Below are positions 20,581-30,182 of a stretch of 64,000 nucleotides of DNA, piece after piece. A program made the translations under genes and the position numbers. Position 1 is the stretch's first letter. Each line of letters opens with the position of its first letter. This stretch comes from Agrobacterium tumefaciens (GTDB lineage: Bacteria; Pseudomonadota; Alphaproteobacteria; Rhizobiales; Rhizobiaceae). The DNA lies in NCBI GenBank assembly GCA_025560025.1, contig CP048485.1:806001-870000 (forward strand), read 5' to 3'. The notes below the pieces were generated by a model, which made no database searches, was not told the DNA's origin, and was given only the letters and a program-made list of their open reading frames with translations.

Positions 20581-20659
20581 CAACGCAAAGCACCGACATT
20601 CCTTTTCAATCTACCGGACATGGCTCCGGCCGGTGCGTCATTCTTTGCGAAAAAATCAA

Positions 20660-22141
20660 ATGAACAGATTTCAGACTTACAGACGTGAGTGGTTTTCCAA
20701 TATTCGCGGCGATCTCCTTTCCGGCATCGTCGTGGCACTCGCCCTCATTCCCGAAGCCATCGGCTTTTCCGTCATCGCCGGGGTCGATCCGAAGGTGGGA
20801 TTGTTCGCCTCCTTTGCGATTGCCTGCGTTTCCGCCTTTACCGGCGGCAGACCGGGCATGATCTCGGCGGCAACCGCCGCCACCGCCGTCCTGATGGTTA
20901 CGCTCGTCAAGGAACACGGGCTGCAATATCTCTTCGCCGCCACCATCCTCATGGGCGTGCTGCAAATTCTGGCGGGCCTTGTAAAACTCGGCAGGGTGAT
21001 GCGCTTCGTCTCGCGTTCGGTCATGACCGGCTTCGTCAATGCGCTGGCGATCCTGATTTTCATGGCGCAATTACCCGAGCTGATCGGCGTGCCGGTCGAA
21101 ACCTACGTCATGATCATGGCCGGTCTTGCGATCATCTATCTCTTCCCGCTGGTCACCAAAATAGTGCCGTCGCCGCTGGTCGCCATCATCGTTCTCACCT
21201 GTGTCGCCGTCTTCTCCGGCATGGATATCCGCACGGTCGGCGATCTCGGTGAGTTGCCCTCGACGCTGCCGATATTCGCCCTGCCGCAGGTGCCGCTGAC
21301 CTTCGAGACGCTGCAGATTATCTTTCCCTATTCCGTCGCGCTCGCCGCCGTCGGTCTTCTGGAATCGCTGCTGACGGCGCAGATCGTCGACGACATGACG
21401 GATACGGGCAGCAACAAGAGCCAGGAATGCATCGGGCAGGGGACGAGCAATATTGCGTCTGCCCTCATCGGCGGCATGGGCGGCTGCGCCATGATCGGCC
21501 AGTCCGTCATCAATGTCAGCTCCGGCGGTCGGGGCCGCTTGTCCACCTTCGTCGCGGGCGCGTTTCTGCTGTTCCTCATATTGGTGCTGGATGATCTTGT
21601 ACGCATCATTCCCATGGCCGCGCTGGTGGCGGTGATGATCATGGTCTCCATCGGCACCTTCTCGTGGCGCTCCATCCTTGATCTGCGCCGCAACCCGCCA
21701 TCGTCAAGCATCGTCATGCTGGTGACGGTCGGCACGGTGCTTGCGACTCATGATCTTGCAAAGGGCGTGTTGGCCGGCGTCCTTCTCTCCGGCGTGTTTT
21801 TCGCGGGCAAGGTGTCGAAACTTTTCCATGTCCGGCCGGAGCTTTCAGCCGATGGCCGGGAGCGGGTCTATCGCGTGGATGGCCAGATTTTCTTTGCCTC
21901 GACGGAAAGCTTCATTACCGCCTTCGATTTTGCCGAGGATGTTGAGGCGGTGACAATCGATGTCACCCAGGCGCATCTGTGGGATATTTCCGCGGTTGGC
22001 GCTCTGGACAAGGTGGTCCTGAAATTCCGCAAGGCCGGCAGGCGGGTTGAGGTGATCGGCGTCAATGAGGCGAGCGCCCACATGATCGACCGCTTCGCCC
22101 TGCACGATAAACAGGATGGCGCTGTCGCGCCGCTGCACTAA
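20660..22141 (+). CDS. SulP family inorganic anion transporter with STAS domain
   Basis: A 493-residue SulP/SLC26-type carrier. Ten or more membrane segments begin with [20 protein letters not shown], the family's first helix, and contain [26 protein letters not shown]-terminal STAS domain spans about 415-485. Members move sulfate, bicarbonate or related anions. The open frame reaches 20480, but that part overlaps the terminator and leader, so the ATG at 20660 is used. A bidirectional terminator follows. Confidence 0.88.
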   Translation: MNRFQTYRREWFSNIRGDLLSGIVVALALIPEAIGFSVIAGVDPKVGLFASFAIACVSAFTGGRPGMISAATAATAVLMVTLVKEHGLQYLFAATILMGVLQILAGLVKLGRVMRFVSRSVMTGFVNALAILIFMAQLPELIGVPVETYVMIMAGLAIIYLFPLVTKIVPSPLVAIIVLTCVAVFSGMDIRTVGDLGELPSTLPIFALPQVPLTFETLQIIFPYSVALAAVGLLESLLTAQIVDDMTDTGSNKSQECIGQGTSNIASALIGGMGGCAMIGQSVINVSSGGRGRLSTFVAGAFLLFLILVLDDLVRIIPMAALVAVMIMVSIGTFSWRSILDLRRNPPSSSIVMLVTVGTVLATHDLAKGVLAGVLLSGVFFAGKVSKLFHVRPELSADGRERVYRVDGQIFFASTESFITAFDFAEDVEAVTIDVTQAHLWDISAVGALDKVVLKFRKAGRRVEVIGVNEASAHMIDRFALHDKQDGAVAPLH

Positions 22142-22150
22142 GTGCAAAAG

Positions 22151-22178
22151 AAAAGCCCCGGCATGACCGGGGCTTTTT
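22151..22178. terminator. Bidirectional intrinsic terminator
   Basis: AAAAGCCCCGG and CCGGGGCTTTTT form a strong stem around CATGA. It lies between the converging sulP and minus-strand periplasmic gene and has an A-run on one side and a T-run on the other. Confidence 0.88.
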
Positions 22179-22182
22179 GGTT

Positions 22183-23373
22183 CTATTCGTTTGCAGTTAC
22201 CGTCACGCCGAGCATTTTCGGCAGGGTATTCGGCGCGCCCATGGCAGCGCCCATGATCATCGGGAACGGAACCGGCTTTTCCGGCTCTGCCGTGATCGAG
22301 AAGTTCTTCGGATTGTCGATATAGGTGTTGATCGCCGCCGACACCATATTCTGCAATTCCGGAACGTTGAGCGAGGCCATCATGATCGGCGCCATGCCCT
22401 TGATGGTCTGGGAGAGCTGCTCGCCCGTCATGCCCTGCTGGCTTGCCGCATAGTCGATGGCGCGCTTGGTGATGCTGGCGTCTTCGAAGCTGATTTCAGC
22501 GTTGACGAAGGAGAGCTGCTGCATCAGGCCGAGCATGGCGAGGCTTGCTGCCTGGTCCGCCTGTTCCTTGTTCGGATTGGCGGCCTGCGCCTTCACCGTC
22601 TCCTGCATCGACTTGATGAAGTCGAGCGTGTAGCCGGAGAAGCCGAACGACATGTTGAGACGGCCGACATTGTCGAGGTCGATGGCATATTCTTCGACGT
22701 CGATGGTGCCGGAGGCCACTTCCCAGCTGCCGCTCATGGTCATGTCGCCGGAAAGCGCCTGCAGATTGAGCTTTTCAATCGCGTCCTTCGTGCCGGGATC
22801 GGTCACTTCGCTGAGATCGGCCTTGAAGCCGGATGCGTCGAGTTCGAAACCGATAGAAGCCTTGTCGTCGCTGACGGACATGGTTGCGGTGCTCTCTTCG
22901 AGCGAGAAAGCCGGCTTGCCGTCGATGGAAACGGAAACCGGACCGCTATGCGCTTCGTCGTAGAACATCAGCGCGTCGATGGTGCCGGTGGTCGCATCGC
23001 CCGGAATGACGAGGCCGGACATGTAGATGTCGCTTGCCTTGATCTCTACATTTTCCTGCTTGTAGTCGATATTGTCGAAGCGGGCGTTCTTGATCTTGTA
23101 GCCGCCGTTGTTTTCCTCGACGCCTTCGAGCGTCACATTGCCGACCGGGATCTTCTTGGCCGGATCGGCGGCCGCGTTGAAGGTCACGCTGTTCAGGGTC
23201 ACCGTCGAGCCGTTGACGGCGACGGAACCGGCAGCGATCTCGCCGCCCTGCGCGGCATAGGCCGCATTGATCTTCTTCAGCACATCCCCGCCATCCAGCG
23301 CGAAGGCCGGTGCCGAAAGCGTAAGAAGCGCGGCACTCGCGAAAAGAACCTGCCGGGTGGATTTCAGTCTCAT
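22183..23373 (-). CDS. Periplasmic hypothetical protein
   Basis: A 396-residue protein with a Sec signal peptide (MRLKSTRQVLFASAALLTLS, then APAFA). The mature part is beta-rich with many short D/N-G turns, such as GYKIKNARFDNIDY and LSGDMTMSGSWEVASGTIDV. It recalls repeat-rich periplasmic or lipid-handling proteins, but I do not recognise a family with confidence. It is divergent from parC, across a 229-base AT-rich region. Confidence 0.65.
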   Translation of the reverse strand: MRLKSTRQVLFASAALLTLSAPAFALDGGDVLKKINAAYAAQGGEIAAGSVAVNGSTVTLNSVTFNAAADPAKKIPVGNVTLEGVEENNGGYKIKNARFDNIDYKQENVEIKASDIYMSGLVIPGDATTGTIDALMFYDEAHSGPVSVSIDGKPAFSLEESTATMSVSDDKASIGFELDASGFKADLSEVTDPGTKDAIEKLNLQALSGDMTMSGSWEVASGTIDVEEYAIDLDNVGRLNMSFGFSGYTLDFIKSMQETVKAQAANPNKEQADQAASLAMLGLMQQLSFVNAEISFEDASITKRAIDYAASQQGMTGEQLSQTIKGMAPIMMASLNVPELQNMVSAAINTYIDNPKNFSITAEPEKPVPFPMIMGAAMGAPNTLPKMLGVTVTANE

Positions 23374-23602
23374 GATGTTTCTTCCCTCAACGTACGGCTG
23401 TGCACCGTGTCCGAATTCGAATGGTGATACTTATATTCGCGATTATTCAAAGGTCTATAGGATTTAGATCGATTCCCATGACGGCGGCATTGCGGCATTT
23501 GCAACGCGGTTAACAAAAAACAGCATGAAAGAGTTGCTTTCATCCACAGGGCAGACCCCCGAATTTCTTGCCGGGAATCGGCATTTCCGCTAGTCAAGCA
23601 CC

Positions 23603-25855
23603 ATGGGAAAAAATCTTGTACCTCCGTCAGGCGGAGACGATAACATTCATCCGGTCGATTTGAAGGCGGCGCTTGAAGAGCGCTACCTCGCTTACGCCTT
23701 GTCCACGATCATGCATCGTGCGCTGCCGGATGTGCGCGACGGCCTGAAGCCGGTTCACCGCCGCATCATTCATGCCATGAGTGAAATGGGCATTCGCCCC
23801 AACTCGGCCTTCAAGAAATGCGCCCGTATCGTCGGTGACGTGATCGGTAAATTCCACCCGCATGGCGACCAGTCTGTCTATGATGCGCTGGTGCGTCTCG
23901 CGCAGGATTTCTCGCAGCGTTATCCGATCGTCGACGGGCAGGGTAATTTCGGCAATATCGATGGCGACGGCGCCGCCGCCTATCGTTACACCGAAGCGCG
24001 CATGACCGAGGTTGCGGCGCTGCTGCTCGAGGGCATCGGCGAGGATGCGGTGGATTTCCGCGCCACCTATAACGAAGAAGACGAGGAACCGGTCGTCCTT
24101 CCGGGCGCTTTCCCCAATCTGCTCGCCAACGGCGCCTCCGGCATCGCGGTGGGCATGGCGACGTCGATCCCGCCGCATAACGCCCATGAACTTTGCGACG
24201 CGGCGCTTCATCTCATCAAGCATCCCGATGCGACGGTTGAAAAGCTGGTGGAATTCATTCCCGGCCCCGACCTGCCGACCGGTGGTGTGATCGTTGAGAG
24301 CCGTGAGAATATTCTCGATGCCTATAAGACCGGTCGTGGCGGTTTCCGCGTGCGCGCCAAATGGGAAACGGAAGATCTCGGCCGCGGCGGTTACCAGATC
24401 GTCATCACCGAAATCCCCTTCCAGGTGCAGAAATCGCGCCTGATCGAGAAGATCGCCGAGCTGCTGATTGCCCGCAAGCTGCCGCTGCTCGAGGATATTC
24501 GCGATGAATCGGCCGAAGACGTGCGCATCGTGCTTGTGCCGAAGAGCCGCACCGTCGATGCGACGCTGCTGATGGAATCGCTGTTCCGCCTGTCCGACCT
24601 CGAAAGCCGCCTGCCGCTCAACATGAACGTGCTGTCGCTCGGCAAGGTGCCGAAGGTGATGGCGCTGAACGAGGTGCTGAGCGAGTGGCTGGCGCATCGC
24701 AAGGACGTGCTGGTCCGTCGTTCCCGCCACCGTCTGGCGGCCATCGACCGCAGGCTCGAAATTCTGGGCGGCCTGCTCGTCGCTTATCTCAATCTCGATG
24801 AGGTCATCCGCATCATCCGCGAAGAGGATGAGCCGAAACAGGTGATGATGGCCAAGTGGTCGCTCACCGACAATCAGGCCGAAGCCATCCTCAACATGCG
24901 GCTGCGCAACCTGCGCAAGCTCGAGGAATTCGAAATCCGCAAGGAGTTCGATGAACTCAGCAGCGAGAAGGCCGAAATCGAAGGTCTGCTCGCCTCCGAC
25001 GACAAGCAGTGGCAGACCGTCGCCTGGGAAATAGGCGAGGTCAAAAAGAAATATGCCAAGGCAACCGAAATCGGTCGCCGCCGCACCCAGTTCGCGGATG
25101 CGCCGGATGCCGATATCGAGGCCATCCAGCAGGCGATGATCGAAAAGGAGCCGGTCACTATCGTCATTTCGCAGAAGGGCTGGATCCGGGCGCTGAAGGG
25201 GCACATGTCCGATACCTCGTCGCTCACCTTCAAGGAAGGCGATGGCCCGAAGCTGGCCTTCCCGGCGCAGACGACGGACAAGCTGCTGCTGCTGACGACA
25301 GGCGGCAAGGCCTATACGCTCGGCGCCGACAAGCTGCCGGGCGGTCGCGGCCATGGCGAGCCGATCCGCATCATGGTCGACATGGAGAACGATCAGGACA
25401 TCCTGACCGCCTTCGTCCACGATCCATCGCGCAAGCTGCTGCTCGTCTCCACGGCGGGCAACGGTTTCATCGTACCCGAGAGCGAAATGGTCGCGAATAC
25501 CCGCAAGGGCAAGCAGATCATGAATGTCTCGATGCCGGATGAAGCCAAGCTCGCCGTGCCGGTCACGGGCGACCATGTCGCCGTTGTCGGCGAAAACCGC
25601 AAGCTCCTGGCCTTCCCGCTTTCGCAGGTGCCGGAAATGTCGCGCGGCAAGGGCGTGCGCCTGCAGCGTTACAAGGATGGCGGCGTCGTTGACGTGAAAT
25701 GTTTCGCGCTCGCTGACGGCTTGTCATGGTCCGACACGGCCGGCCGTCTGTTCAACAAGGTGGGTGAGGAATTGCGCGAATGGCTGGCCGACCGTGCCAC
25801 TGTTGGCCGCACCGTGCCGAAGGGCTTTCCGCGCAGCGGGAAATTTGGCGGGTAA
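23603..25855 (+). CDS. parC: DNA topoisomerase IV subunit A
   Basis: A 750-residue type IIA topoisomerase subunit that breaks and rejoins DNA to decatenate chromosomes. The N-terminal winged-helix/tower region has [39 protein letters not shown] and the catalytic tyrosine in [15 protein letters not shown]. The C-terminal domain is the short, divergent type of ParC rather than the GyrA beta-pinwheel with its GyrA box. It has its own promoter region and terminator. ParE is not in the window. Confidence 0.94.
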   Translation: MGKNLVPPSGGDDNIHPVDLKAALEERYLAYALSTIMHRALPDVRDGLKPVHRRIIHAMSEMGIRPNSAFKKCARIVGDVIGKFHPHGDQSVYDALVRLAQDFSQRYPIVDGQGNFGNIDGDGAAAYRYTEARMTEVAALLLEGIGEDAVDFRATYNEEDEEPVVLPGAFPNLLANGASGIAVGMATSIPPHNAHELCDAALHLIKHPDATVEKLVEFIPGPDLPTGGVIVESRENILDAYKTGRGGFRVRAKWETEDLGRGGYQIVITEIPFQVQKSRLIEKIAELLIARKLPLLEDIRDESAEDVRIVLVPKSRTVDATLLMESLFRLSDLESRLPLNMNVLSLGKVPKVMALNEVLSEWLAHRKDVLVRRSRHRLAAIDRRLEILGGLLVAYLNLDEVIRIIREEDEPKQVMMAKWSLTDNQAEAILNMRLRNLRKLEEFEIRKEFDELSSEKAEIEGLLASDDKQWQTVAWEIGEVKKKYAKATEIGRRRTQFADAPDADIEAIQQAMIEKEPVTIVISQKGWIRALKGHMSDTSSLTFKEGDGPKLAFPAQTTDKLLLLTTGGKAYTLGADKLPGGRGHGEPIRIMVDMENDQDILTAFVHDPSRKLLLVSTAGNGFIVPESEMVANTRKGKQIMNVSMPDEAKLAVPVTGDHVAVVGENRKLLAFPLSQVPEMSRGKGVRLQRYKDGGVVDVKCFALADGLSWSDTAGRLFNKVGEELREWLADRATVGRTVPKGFPRSGKFGG

Positions 25856-25864
25856 CACGTAAAT

Positions 25865-25896
25865 GACGTTCCCGGTTGCAAAGCCGGGACGTCTTT
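25865..25896 (+). terminator. Intrinsic terminator after parC
   Basis: GACGTTCCCGG pairs with CCGGGACGTC, with one bulged base, and three T follow ten bases after the parC stop. Confidence 0.6.
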
Positions 25897-25945
25897 CCTG
25901 CCTTACTTACAAGAACTCGGCATTCGCTGAGGCTTTAACGACAGT

Positions 25946-26704
25946 TCATTTTTCTTCAGGGTGGTAAACCTCCCACCCGCGCGGCGTCAGATGCTCCTGC
26001 GGATGGTAGCGGGTCTTGTAGCCCATCTTTTCCGAACCATCGACCCAGTAGCCGAGATAGACATGCGGCAGGCCAAGCGCGCGGGTGCGGGTGATGTGAT
26101 CGATGATCATGAAGGTGCCGAGCGAGCGTTTTTCGAGATCGGGATTGAAGAAGGAATAGACCATCGACAGGCCGTCGCTCATCACGTCGCTGAGCGCCAC
26201 GGCCAGAAGTTCGCCGCGCTTGCTGGAATCGATGCCGGAGCCGGGTTCGCGCACGCGATATTCGATGATGCGGGTGTTCACATGCGTGTCTTCCACCATG
26301 ATCGCATAGTCCAGCGCCGACATGTCGGACATGCCGCCCGACTGGTGGCGGTGGTCGAGATAGCGGCGAAACAGGGCGAATTGTTCGGTGGAAGGCTCGG
26401 CGGCATGAACCGTGGCGACGACATCCCTGTTGGCGGCCAGAACACGCCGCATCGATTTCGTCGGCTGGAACTGTTCGGTCAGGATACGCACGGAGACGCA
26501 GGCACGGCAGTTTTCGCAGGCCGGGCGATAGGCGATGTTCTGCGAGCGCCTGAAACCGCCCTGGGTCAGAAGATCGTTCATTTCCGAAGCGCGCGGGCCG
26601 ACCAGATGGGTGAAGACCTTCCGCTCCATCTGGTTCGGCAGATAGGGGCAGGTGGCCGGTGCCGTAAGATAGAATTGGGGAGAGGGCGTCGCCTGCGTGT
26701 TCAT
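25946..26704 (-). CDS. bpt: Aspartate/glutamate leucyltransferase (Bpt-type)
   Basis: A 252-residue aminoacyl-tRNA-protein transferase of the Ate1-like Bpt class, which adds Leu to proteins with N-terminal Asp or Glu and so marks them for ClpS/ClpAP decay. The N-terminal cysteine cluster CPYLPNQ...CENCRAC is intact, and the C-terminal half has [10 protein letters not shown] and [16 protein letters not shown]. The start [14 protein letters not shown] at 26702-26704 fits the family. It is often labelled arginyltransferase. Confidence 0.9.
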   Translation of the reverse strand: MNTQATPSPQFYLTAPATCPYLPNQMERKVFTHLVGPRASEMNDLLTQGGFRRSQNIAYRPACENCRACVSVRILTEQFQPTKSMRRVLAANRDVVATVHAAEPSTEQFALFRRYLDHRHQSGGMSDMSALDYAIMVEDTHVNTRIIEYRVREPGSGIDSSKRGELLAVALSDVMSDGLSMVYSFFNPDLEKRSLGTFMIIDHITRTRALGLPHVYLGYWVDGSEKMGYKTRYHPQEHLTPRGWEVYHPEEK

Positions 26705-26882
26705 CGAACCGTGATCGCCTCCTGCGTCTGTTATGAAAGCGCGCCGCGATTTCACGGGGTTGGCGGCGGCGCTTCAAGCGACATGCATAATGTCACAGAA
26801 TGGCAAAATGCCGGAAAACGTCAACTGCGAGATGCGGCATTTGCGGGGTTTGAAAGCCACGTTTGCGTGGCTTTCCTCGATA

Positions 26883-27341
26883 TCAGCGCGTTCTGACGAT
26901 GACGGTGCCGAGCAGGAAGTCGTGAACGAGGCGTGAGCGCTCGGTAAACAGGCCTGCAAGCAGGATCAGCGGCGTCAAAACCGAGTTAATGACCCAGAAA
27001 AGCACGATGTGAACGGTCGACAGCAGGAAATCGATTCGCCGCCCGTCCATCCGCGCCATCGCGATCCCCATCGCCCGCATGCCGGGGGTCGCCTGCGAGG
27101 GGCCGCCAAGCGTCATGCCGAAATAAAGCACCGCAACGATGACGAACAGCGCCGGATAGAGGAAGAAGCCGAGGCCGAGGGTAATCACGCCAAGAAAGAA
27201 GACGATGACCGCGGCCGGAATGCACAGCAGGAGAACGATCGCATAATCGATCAGGAACGCGAAGACCCGCCGGCTCAGGACGCCGCTATAGGCGCGCCAG
27301 TCATCCGGTGCGGCATAGGTGGGGTTCTGGTCGAGGCTCAT
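26883..27341 (-). CDS. RDD family membrane protein
   Basis: A 152-residue protein with an RDD domain: the RRVFAFLIDYAIVLLLCIP first helix with the Arg and Asp signature, a second helix pair FFLYPALFVIVAVLYFGMT, and TPGMRAMGIAMARMDGRR. About four membrane helices are present. RDD proteins are small integral membrane proteins, some with ion-antiport activity. It lies between hemB and bpt on the same strand. Confidence 0.82.
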   Translation of the reverse strand: MSLDQNPTYAAPDDWRAYSGVLSRRVFAFLIDYAIVLLLCIPAAVIVFFLGVITLGLGFFLYPALFVIVAVLYFGMTLGGPSQATPGMRAMGIAMARMDGRRIDFLLSTVHIVLFWVINSVLTPLILLAGLFTERSRLVHDFLLGTVIVRTR

Positions 27342-27439
27342 CGGTCGTTTTCTCCTGAGAAGGCATGACAGCGCGGCATGAGTGCCGTGTCAGCAGACAA
27401 TATGGGAAGAAAACGACCGAATACAATAAGTGCGGGGCT

Positions 27440-28453
27440 TCAGCCCTTTGCGAGTTTGCGTGCGGCCTCGATGGCGAAATAGGTCAGAACGCCATCGCAA
27501 CCCGCGCGCTTGAAACAGAGAAGCGTTTCCATCATCACGCGCTCGCCATCGATCCAGCCGTTCATCGCGGCTGCCTTGATCTGGGTATATTCGCCGGACA
27601 CCTGATAGGCGAAGGTCGGCAGGCCGAAATTTTCCTTCAGCCGCCAGCAAATGTCGAGATAGGGCAGGCCGGGCTTGACCATCAGCATATCCGCACCTTC
27701 CTCCACGTCGAGGGCGGCATCGCGGATCGCCTCCATGCCATTTGCGGGGCTGATGTAATAGCTGTTCTTGTCGCCCTTCAGCAGGCCGGCCGTGGAGATG
27801 GCCTCGCGATAGGGACCGTAATAACCGGAAGCGAATTTCGTCGCATAGGACATGATGCCGACATTCTGGTGTCCGGCGGCATCGAGACCGCGACGGATGG
27901 CGCCGATACGGCCATCCATCATCTCCGATGGAGAAATAATGTCCGATCCCGCTTCCGCCTGCAGGATCGCCGCCTTGACGACCTGTTCCACGGTCTCGTC
28001 ATTGACGATCTCGTCGCCGCGCAGAATGCCGTCATGGCCGTGGCTGGTGAAGGGGTCGAGCGCAACATCGGTGATCATGCCGATATTGGGAACGGCTTTC
28101 TTGACGGCGATGGTTGCCTGATTGATGAGATTATTCGCCTCGAGCGCGTTGGAACCGGTCTCGTCGCGCAGCTCCATTTCGATGTTCGGGAAGGTCGCGA
28201 TTGCCGGAATGCCGAGATCGGCGGCCTCTTTCGCGGCTTCGACCAGCTTGTCAACGCTCATCCGGTTGACGCCCGGCATCGCCGGAATGGGATCGAGAAT
28301 ATTGCTGCCCGGCACGATGAAGACCGGCCAGATGAGATCGTCGACGGTGAGGCGGCTTTCCTGCACCAGACGGCGCGTCCAATCCGCCTTGCGATTGCGC
28401 CGCATACGACGATGGCCGGTGATCTCGTCGACCAGATGCGTTTTGTCCTGCAT
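27440..28453 (-). CDS. hemB: Delta-aminolevulinic acid dehydratase (porphobilinogen synthase)
   Basis: A 337-residue enzyme that condenses two 5-aminolevulinates to porphobilinogen in haem synthesis. The Schiff-base lysines lie in SYATKFASGYYGPYR and MVKPGLPYLD. The metal region reads DVALDPFTSHGHDG, without the cysteine triplet of the zinc class, so it fits the Mg-dependent type of alphaproteobacteria. The ATG at 28451-28453 is chosen. It faces a divergent DUF6163 gene. Confidence 0.94.
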   Translation of the reverse strand: MQDKTHLVDEITGHRRMRRNRKADWTRRLVQESRLTVDDLIWPVFIVPGSNILDPIPAMPGVNRMSVDKLVEAAKEAADLGIPAIATFPNIEMELRDETGSNALEANNLINQATIAVKKAVPNIGMITDVALDPFTSHGHDGILRGDEIVNDETVEQVVKAAILQAEAGSDIISPSEMMDGRIGAIRRGLDAAGHQNVGIMSYATKFASGYYGPYREAISTAGLLKGDKNSYYISPANGMEAIRDAALDVEEGADMLMVKPGLPYLDICWRLKENFGLPTFAYQVSGEYTQIKAAAMNGWIDGERVMMETLLCFKRAGCDGVLTYFAIEAARKLAKG

Positions 28454-28626
28454 GTAAGAATGTCCTTCGATCAAATTTGGAAAGCTGCATAACATGAAGC
28501 GTGGCCCATGCGAATGCGACAATCTTCCCTCATCGGCGTCCCGCACCGGCGTGATGTTTTGACAAGGCAGGCCGTGGAATTCAATATGGGCTGGTCGCCC
28601 GTTCGTCGAGACCGTATCTTCCGGCC

Positions 28627-29064
28627 ATGGAACCTGATTCTCAACCTCTGCCGAAGCGTCCGCTTACGGAAATCCTCTTTCTGGTCTTCATGAGGCTGGT
28701 CGCGGTCTCCTGTTTCTGGTTTGGCCTGCAATATTGGGCGATGCTGACAGGATATTCGCTGGGCGGGCAGGGCCGGTTCGACATGCTGAACCTGCCCTGG
28801 CGGGTGGCGGGCAGTGCGCTGGCGGTGATTTTCCCGGTTGCCGCACTCGGCCTCTGGCTCGGCGCCTCCTGGGGGGCGGTCATCTGGGTCATGGGCGCGG
28901 GCGCGCAGATCGCCATGTACAAGGTGTGGCCGCATATCTTCGGCGCCAACACGCTGGTGCCCGTCATGCACGGTCTGGTGGCAACCATTTATATACTATT
29001 TCTGGTCGCTTTCTGGCTGGATCAGCGCCAAAATGAAGAGCGCGCAAGAATTGATTTACCATAA
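28627..29064 (+). CDS. DUF6163 family membrane protein
   Basis: A 145-residue inner-membrane protein with four predicted helices and a short acidic cytosolic end (DQRQNEERARIDLP). The pattern FMRLVAVSCFWFGLQYWAML followed by NLPWRVAGSALAVIFPVAALGLWL matches rhizobial DUF6163 proteins found divergent from hemB. The function is unknown. Confidence 0.7.
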   Translation: MEPDSQPLPKRPLTEILFLVFMRLVAVSCFWFGLQYWAMLTGYSLGGQGRFDMLNLPWRVAGSALAVIFPVAALGLWLGASWGAVIWVMGAGAQIAMYKVWPHIFGANTLVPVMHGLVATIYILFLVAFWLDQRQNEERARIDLP

Positions 29065-29295
29065 GAATAAAGCAATTCGGCCTGATTTTGGGCTGTATTT
29101 CAAGGATAAGCTATTGATTTATAATGGATTGGCCTGAGGCATTCCCGCTTCGCCACAAGTTGGGCCCTCCGGGGAAAATGCAGGTAACCATTTGTTAATC
29201 GTAGCTTTTAAGTAGAATTTTATGCGCATTGATTAGGTTCTCACTCAAGGCGGGAGACAAACAAACACACCGCCAAACAAAACAGTGAGGCAGTC

Positions 29296-29808
29296 ATGAT
29301 CAATAGCAAAGTTAAGCCGCAGGCCGTTGTTGCCGATGCACATGAAGATACCATCCGCTCGCTCTACATGGAGTCGCTGCACCTGGTGGAACGTCTCCAC
29401 CGCCGCCTCCTCGATGTCATCAAGGATGAGTTCGACCGTCAGGGTCGCGATGACGTCAACGCCGTTCAGGCCCTGCTGCTGTTCAACATCGGCAATTCCG
29501 AACTGACGGCCGGCGAGCTTCGTTCGCGTGGTTATTACCTCGGCTCGAACGTCTCCTACAACGTCAAGAAGCTGGTCGACCTCGGTCTCATCAACCACCA
29601 GCGCTCGCGTGTCGACCGTCGCTCGGTCCGCATCAGCCTGACGGAAAAGGGCCAGGAAATCGCCGAAACGGTTGCCCGCCTTTATGAACGCCACGTCGGC
29701 TCGATCGAAAAGGTCGGCGGCATCGGCACCGGCGAGTTCTCCGAAATGAACAAGCTGCTGCAGCGCCTCGATCGCTTCTGGAACGACTCGATCGCTTACC
29801 GCCTGTAA
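29296..29808 (+). CDS. ldtR: MarR-type transcriptional regulator LdtR
   Basis: A 170-residue winged-helix regulator. It contains LTAGELRSRGYYLGSNVSYNVKKLVDLGLI, a helix-turn-helix, followed by a wing (INHQRSRVDRRSVRISLT). The size, family and position just before an L,D-transpeptidase match LdtR, which in Liberibacter asiaticus activates the transpeptidase gene and osmotic tolerance. The call rests on family and position. A 231-base AT-rich region precedes it. Confidence 0.85.
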   Translation: MINSKVKPQAVVADAHEDTIRSLYMESLHLVERLHRRLLDVIKDEFDRQGRDDVNAVQALLLFNIGNSELTAGELRSRGYYLGSNVSYNVKKLVDLGLINHQRSRVDRRSVRISLTEKGQEIAETVARLYERHVGSIEKVGGIGTGEFSEMNKLLQRLDRFWNDSIAYRL

Positions 29809-29830
29809 TACCGCGACGGTTTCACTGTTT

Positions 29831-29860
29831 AAGCCGGGGGCATCCTTTTGCTCCCGGCTT
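29831..29860 (+). terminator. Hairpin after ldtR
   Basis: AAGCCGGGGGCA pairs with TGCTCCCGGCTT (one wobble) around a six-base loop, directly after the ldtR stop. No T-run follows, so it may be a weak terminator or a processing hairpin in the 374-base gap before ldtP. The rest of that gap shows no open frame. Confidence 0.5.
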
Positions 29861-30182
29861 GCGGATTCCGCACGTCACCGCCACGCGCCTTTGCCTGTCA
29901 AGCCCATGCCTTTATTGCGCCTTCGCCCTGTTTTTCAGGCGAACAAAGCTTCGTGAGAATAGGGCCGTGACACGAATCGGCCATATTGATATGGGACCGG
30001 CAAGGGCGAAGGAGCCGGCTGTTTCTCCTGCTGTCGCGGCAAGTCCCGACTGTTCTGCCAGACAATAGCGCCCAGCGGATGGGTGTTGAGTATCACCAGC
30101 CGGCAGGCACGTTATACGTGTTTGTTAATCATATTGATTTAGGCATTGTTGAGAATGCCGAACAAAGTGGCTGGTAGGTAGA

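Noticed and set aside
23627-25576. 649-codon minus-strand frame opposite parC
   Set aside because: Shadow of parC; no family features.
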